64,000 nt of DNA from Chrysopilus asiliformis (taxonomy: Eukaryota; Arthropoda; Insecta; Diptera; Rhagionidae), in the NCBI GenBank assembly GCA_964034945.1, contig OZ035960.1:114989824-115053823 (forward strand). The letters run 5' to 3'. Shown piece after piece: positions 58,601 to 64,000 of the stretch (positions within the stretch are counted from its first letter, which is position 1; every line of letters starts with the position of its first letter). The notes under the pieces were generated by a model. It searched no databases and was not told where the DNA came from. It saw only the letters and a program-made list of their open reading frames with translations. The position numbers and the translations under genes are program-made.

Positions 58601-59170
58601 CCTCTTCTCCTCTTCTCCTCTTCTCCTCTTCTCCTCTTCTCCTCTTCTCCTCTTCTCCTCTTCTCCTCTTCTCCTCTTCTCCTCTTCTCCTCTTCTCCTC
58701 TTCTCCTCTTCTCCTCTTCTCCTCTTCTCCTCTTCTCCTCTTCTCCTCTTCTCCTCTTCTCCTCTTCTCCTCTTCTCCTCTTCTCCTCTTCTCCTCTTCT
58801 CCTCTTCTCCTCTTCTCCTCTTCTCCTCTTCTCCTCTTCTCCTCTTCTCCTCTTCTCCTCTTCTCCTCTTCTCCTCTTCTCCTCTTCTCCTCTTCTCCTC
58901 TTCTCCTCTTCTCCTCTTCTCCTCTTCTCCTCTTCTCCTCTTCTCCTCTTCTCCTCTTCTCCTCTTCTCCTCTTCTCCTCTTCTCCTCTTCTCCTCTTCT
59001 CCTCTTCTCCTCTTCTCCTCTTCTCCTCTTCTCCTCTTCTCCTCTTCTCCTCTTCTCCTCTTCTCCTCTTCTCCTCTTCTCCTCTTCTCCTCTTCTCCTC
59101 TTCTCCTCTTCTCCTCTTCTCCTCTTCTCCTCTTCTCCTCTTCTCCTCTTCTCCTCTTCTCCTCTTCTCC
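58601..59170. repeat. Perfect 8 bp satellite (TTCTCCTC)n, about 71 units
   Basis: 570 bp of TTCTCCTC on the + strand (GAGGAGAA on the - strand) with no interruption that I can find by eye. One strand is pure pyrimidine, the other pure purine. Both strands have long open frames across it (PLLLFSSS and EEKRRRGE repeats) purely because the unit has no stop in these frames. Confidence 0.95.
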
Positions 59171-59526
59171 GTAAAATTGCAACGTTTTATATTTATGAAG
59201 AAAACAAATCCTATAACGACCAATACCATCATAAAACTGACTTCTTTTCTCCGTGGTAAAGCCATAAAGAGGAAATTTCAGCTCAATCGGTCAAGAAGTC
59301 TTCGAGTTACACCTTTTGAAAATTCTATTTCGAAAACCATTCGCTGAAATGTTGGCTCATATTCTAAAGCAACCGTTTTCGAACTATTCGCACAAAGCAT
59401 ATCGGTTTTCAAGAAGATAAATTAAAAGGATTGTCCACTTTGTCCATAAAATACGTCACGGTTAATTTAAGCCTTTTCAGTCCCGTTCTCTTTCCATGGA
59501 TTTTTGTGTTTTTATTTTATATAAAA
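59171..59526. other. Flank of the satellite, possible repeat remnant
   Basis: The stretch after the array contains TTCAGCTCAATCGGTCAAGA, like the module next to other microsatellite tracts. This suggests the array grew inside such an element. Confidence 0.4.
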
Positions 59527-59922
59527 CTAGCTTGCATACCCGTCGTTGCCGGGTTAAGTTTTTTGTCTAAGTTTTAGCACACGAAGAAAACCGGAAAGAA
59601 CTTAAAAGCTTTTTAATGGGTCTATGTTGGGGCTGGACCTCCCGACGAATATCTATGCCAAATTTCAGGCCAATCGGTTTAGTAGTTTCCCCGCGAAAGA
59701 GTAACATAGCGCAAGAACTATGTTTCGAAATAACTTTACCCCCTCCCCTTACTTCCTCCACCCCTCGGGCTACTTTTCTGTATGCCTATGTTGGAACCAG
59801 AACTACCACAGACACTCATGCCAATTTTCAAGACAATCGGTTTCAAGACAGCCGTTTTTGCGTGAAAGAGGAACAGACAGACAGACAGACAGACAGCAAC
59901 TCATTTTTATATATTAGTATGA
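59527..59922 (-). mobile_element. Helitron-like element H9
   Basis: Intact borders: host A, CTAGCTTGCATACCCGTCGT, and ATATATTAGTATGA then host T. A small duplication, GGTTTCAAGACA, is inserted in the second module near 59838. Confidence 0.85.
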
Positions 59923-61342
59923 TTTAGTTTTGCCGTCACTCCCCCTTCTCCAAAAATGTGTCTCATATTTGATGGTTCGGTGCCGCATATTGACGATTTT
60001 ATTCAAACAGTTTCTTAGTAAGAAGCGTCGCCATTTTCGAGAAAATCTTTTTTTTATGGGAAGGAAATGGTAGATCGTTTCAATACATTTTACCTTATTC
60101 TCATTTTAAAGGTGCGAAACCCACCACCTAAATAATTTCTACAATTACCTTTAATTACAAATTTATACCGATCTCAAAAGATACGAAAATCTTTTTTAGC
60201 CTTGATTCCTCTAAAATAAATGCTTCGTGGTCCCAAAAATACATTTTGATGAAAATGTGAAAAGCCAGAGAAAAAGACGGAAAATTTCAATTAATCTTTT
60301 TTGCTATGAAAAGGCAATGGTAGGAAAAACAAAAAGGAAATCAGTCACAAGCTGTGAATCACCTCTAACTATATTATTTTTTTATATATATTTATTGGTG
60401 TATATAGTATTAATATATATATTTTGTATAAGGAATACTGATATTAAAGTCCTGGTAGAATATACACAAATATATACGCAAACGGAAACATAGAGCAATA
60501 CAAACAGTGCTCCGTCTTAATGTTACTTGAAAGTTCTCTTGATTTATTGGCCGTTTTTTGTTATTAATCAGCGACACGTCCCTTCTTAACTTATAGCTAA
60601 TGTCCCCACAGTATTTCCCATTAACCTTTCCCACTGCCAGCCAATGTTGGTCGGTTGTTCCTAAGGACACTGGCTGGCTGGAATTCCGAAACTAAATTTC
60701 TGGATGCCTCAGATGCTGAGTACTAGCAGATTCCTTGCTTGAGGCGAAGGTAGCCACCATTTTAGCCGGGTTGGTTAGTTCCTTTTTTTTTGGTCCTTCG
60801 TACCCCTTTCTCGGGAAAAATTCTCGTGACATCCGTTTGAGTTGTCAGATCAAGCTTAACAACTTATTCGTTTTTCATGTTTGCTGGAAATTTTTTACTC
60901 TTTAAATTACTGTCGCTCCTCACTTCACAAAAGTTAACTTAATTAAATATGCAGCATCGAAGTAATTTATTGCACTTGAAAATTACTCAGCTAAATATAC
61001 AAACATTTGAAAATGTCCTCAATTTTGTAAAATTTCTCAATTTGTACAGTCTGCGCATTGTCATTCTACACGAGCTCACCATGTCTGCTAGAAGTTATGT
61101 ATTATCAGTACTCAATCAAAAAATGTAATTAAAATTTCTAATAAAAAGTTCAAAGATGACGAGCTTTCTTTTCTTAATGCAGTTTTATACAATTTTTTTT
61201 AAATACAGAACAAGTTTCCAATAGCAAGTTCAAAAATTAGATAGAATTTTTTTGTAAACTTGAAAAGCGTAATAAAATTAATGACGACAAGGCAATACAC
61301 AATTAAATGGTGGCATGTTGAAATAACAATAATTATTTATTA
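59923..61342. other. No gene recognised
   Basis: AT-rich intergenic DNA. No domain-bearing frame. Confidence 0.5.
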
Positions 61343-62180
61343 CTAGTTTGCATACCCGTCGTTGCCGCGTTAAGTTTTTTGTCTAAGTTTTAGAATACGA
61401 AGAAAACCGGAAAGAACTTAAAAACTTTCGAATGGGTCTATGTTGGGGCTGGACCCCCGACGAACATCTAAGCCAAACTTCAGGCCAATCGGTTCAGTAG
61501 TTTCCCCGCGAAAGAGTAACATCGTGCAAAAACTAAGTTTCGAAAACACTTTACCCCCTCCCCTTGCTCCCCCCATCCCTCGAGCTACTTTTCCGTATGT
61601 TTATGTTGGCACCAGAACTACCACAGACACTCAAGCGAAATTTCAAGCCAATCGGTTCAGCCGTTTTTGCGTGAAACAGGGACAGACAGACAGACAGACA
61701 GACACCAACTAATATATAAAAATGAGTTGGTATCTGTCTGTTTGTCTGTCTATCTGTTCCTCTTTCACGCTTTAACGGCTGAACCAATTGACTTGGAATT
61801 TGGCATGCGTGTCTGTGGTAGTTCTGGTTCCAACATAGGCATACGGAAAAGTAGCGCGACGGGTGGGGGAAGTAAGGGGAGGGGGTAAAGTAATCTCGAA
61901 ACTTAGTTTTCCCTCTATGTTACTCTTTCGCGGGGAAACCACTGAACCGATTGGCCTGAAATTTTGCATAGATGTTCGTCGGGGGTCCAGCCCCAACATA
62001 GACCCATTAAAAAGTAGCCCGAGAGGTGGGGAGGTAAGGGGAGGGGGTAAAGTGATCTCGAAACTTAGCTCTATGTTACCCTTTCGCGGGGAAACTACCG
62101 AGCCGATTGGCCTAGAAAATTTGAAAAAACTTAACCCGGCAACGACGGGTATGCAACCTAGTTTTTATATATTACTGTGA
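61343..62180 (-). mobile_element. Helitron-like element H10, interrupted by H11
   Basis: The 3' part runs from CTAGTTTGCATACCCGTCGT (61343) to GACACCAACT (61710). The missing 5' end TTTTTATATATTACTGTGA reappears at 62162-62180, followed by host T. The piece between is a second copy in the other direction. Confidence 0.82.
61709..62161 (+). mobile_element. Helitron-like element H11, nested in H10
   Basis: The element reads AATATATAAAAATGAGTTGG, (GTCT)n, two internal modules, then ACCCGGCAACGACGGGTATG and CAACCTAG at 62161, followed directly by T of H10. Its first 8-9 bases and two bases of H10 are missing at the left junction. Confidence 0.82.
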
Positions 62181-63691
62181 TAATTATTTGTTTTTAAACC
62201 AACTCCGTATGCCTGCAACAGGCCAGAGTTGGCTTGTCAAAAAGTAGATTTGGATCAGCTTCTTATTTTTCTGAGTGTAGAATTGGGTTTGTCAAATCCA
62301 AGTTTAATTTGGGTCTACGACTTCTGTATAATGTTTGAAAAGTGGACGCTTAGGAACGCAGCTTGTAGAATACAAAAATGTCACTAGTTACGTACAAATT
62401 GCGTAGGCACTCTCATAAAATATTAACTAAAACTGATTCGACACATAACCACAATTTATTTGTGATTGAAATAATCTCAACACATTATAGCCCAATAACA
62501 CATTGATTGACTCTTGCCACAAAAGAAAAAATCCATTTTTATTAATAATATTTTCGTCCTTGAGATGTTTTTTTTTTGAACTTTTGTTGATATAGCCAAA
62601 TGACCGAATAATAAATCGATGATACCTCCCTTTAGCTTTCTTACGGGATCGTTGTACTCTTGGTAAAGTTCAGTGTAATCTATTTGGTCTCGATTCTTAA
62701 TTGAACCCTTCTGAATTTATTTACCAAACTTGACTACATCATTAAATTTCACACAGAACATGACAAGAATTTGTTTATTTCAACTAGCCTAATGCTGTTA
62801 AATATTATATACTTACAAGGGAAATTTATTGCGTATTACACTGAGAAAATCATCTTCTAAGACTATAGTCCAACTATGTATTTGTATATTTCAAATAATC
62901 TTTTCCTAATGTACCCCATCTTAGTCTTAATTAGAAATAACTTGTCAGAAGCAGTGAAACGGACATGGTCTATATGTGCCATGGGAATTGTATTTCTCCC
63001 CGTTTCCTTAATTAACAATGATGTCCGTGGAACCTCAATTCTCAGATCCAATTTCACAGTACAAACTCAATGGTTTCAGTATAATGCCAGGATAACAACA
63101 TAACATATTCATAACTTATGGATGGTGTTGATGGTTTGCTATGAAACATAGCAAAACCGAAAAAGCCATTTCAAAACGCAAACTCAAACCAAAATATTGT
63201 ACCGAATATTCAAAATGTGTCGTAACGTTACCAATTCCAATGTTTGCTTAATGTATTAATTTGAAAACTGCTGTCTATGAATATACTATAAGAGACAGAC
63301 ATCAACGATGGCGCCACTTTGCCAATCGCTATAACATTGAGATTATAATAAAGGTGAACTGGACAAGTACGATGGATAGAAGGATTTAAATCTCAGGTGT
63401 ACAATACATAACGAATGTAGACATTGAATTTAAATAAATATTGATGCCATGGTGGCAAATTGTCACTTATAGAATCAAGTCAGATAGATATAACCAAAAT
63501 CCTAAACAATATTCTTAGTTATGCAAAGATGGTTAATGAAATAATAGATTATATCGCAGGAGAAGAGTTGTTGGAATATTAAACCATCGTCCTTTCACAG
63601 TATACAGTAGTACAATATTAGGAAAATGGCTCATAGACCACAAAAACCGAACCCAACAACAAACTTGGGTCACCAATATTCTTCCGGATAA
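62181..63691. other. No gene recognised
   Basis: AT-rich. Near 62215-62280 is a diverged half copy of the 43951 element (TTGTCAAAAAGTAG ... TTTTTCTGAGTGTAG). Confidence 0.45.
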
Positions 63692-64000
63692 CGAAATCAA
63701 CCCAAACCCTTCACACAATCAAAATTTACCACATCTACCCCTTTCACCCTATTGAAACCAAACTCGCCATCACCGAAACTGAAACTTCAAATAAGTTATG
63801 TCTCCACAGATCCTGCAGCCATCACCAACGATAGCCGCATCCTGCACGGAAAGTTTAACAACGTTTGTAATACTCTGACACTTTTCGAAAGATTGTCTCA
63901 TAGTCATCCCTTGAGGGCTGAAAAATTCACCGAGAAAGAAATTCCACAAAGCGAAAAAAGAAAACTCTTTCAAGCTTTTCTTTTACAACGAGACGGACTT
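63692..64000 (+). CDS. Open frame at window edge, possible partial exon, unrecognised
   Basis: An uninterrupted + strand frame of about 100 codons runs to the end of the window. It contains DPAAITNDSRILHGKFNNVC and later RAEKFTEKEIPQSEKRKLFQ. The base composition is less AT-rich than the surroundings. A possible acceptor (tgtctccacag) is at about 63818, so an exon could begin there. No family is recognised and it may be a chance frame. Confidence 0.25.

Noticed and set aside
58555..59347. Two long overlapping open frames (236 and 259 codons) on opposite strands
   Set aside because: They are translations of a perfect 8 bp satellite; any stop-free short repeat gives this.

Overview
The window is eukaryotic nuclear DNA, most likely from an insect and plausibly a dipteran. 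The evidence is an AT-rich background, GT-AG introns, one widely split gene, and a dense load of class II transposon relics. No bacterial operons, rRNA or CRISPR arrays were seen, and the species cannot be fixed from the sequence.

The one gene I can support fully is a membrane dipeptidase (DPEP family, zinc peptidase M19). It lies on the + strand from ATG 12690 to stop TGA 41189. I assembled ten coding exons by hand (12690-12844, 16161-16317, 26194-26326, 26389-26539, 29874-29943, 30151-30327, 32878-32962, 33155-33230, 33896-34034, 41082-41189). All splice phases agree and the product is 416 residues. It keeps the zinc ligands (His53, Asp55, Glu166, His239, His260), the substrate-site Arg271 and Asp331, and two expected disulfide pairs. 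It has an N-terminal signal segment but no hydrophobic C-terminal GPI tail in this splice form. The 62 bp to 9.9 kb introns account for about 96 percent of the gene span and are filled with mobile elements.

Upstream (1-12.6 kb) are a CT-rich minisatellite, hAT-like ends, an internally deleted mariner-type (DUF4817/DDE) transposon, a microsatellite-bearing repeat, a piggyBac-like MITE and a pair of Helitron-like elements. Downstream (41.2-64 kb) are more Helitron-like copies, Harbinger-like and pogo/Tigger-like MITEs, a 540 bp repeat family, a perfect 570 bp array of an 8 bp unit, and a nested Helitron pair at 61.3-62.2 kb. A short open frame at the right edge may be part of a neighbouring gene but is not recognised.

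The strongest unusual signals are in the repeats. Eleven Helitron-like copies share one 5' end but carry three different 3' hairpin ends. One copy sits inside another with a microhomology deletion. Several otherwise different families share the same design: a (GTCT)n tract followed by a 'GAACCGATT...TGAAATTT' module. Two long foldbacks lie just upstream of the last dipeptidase exon.
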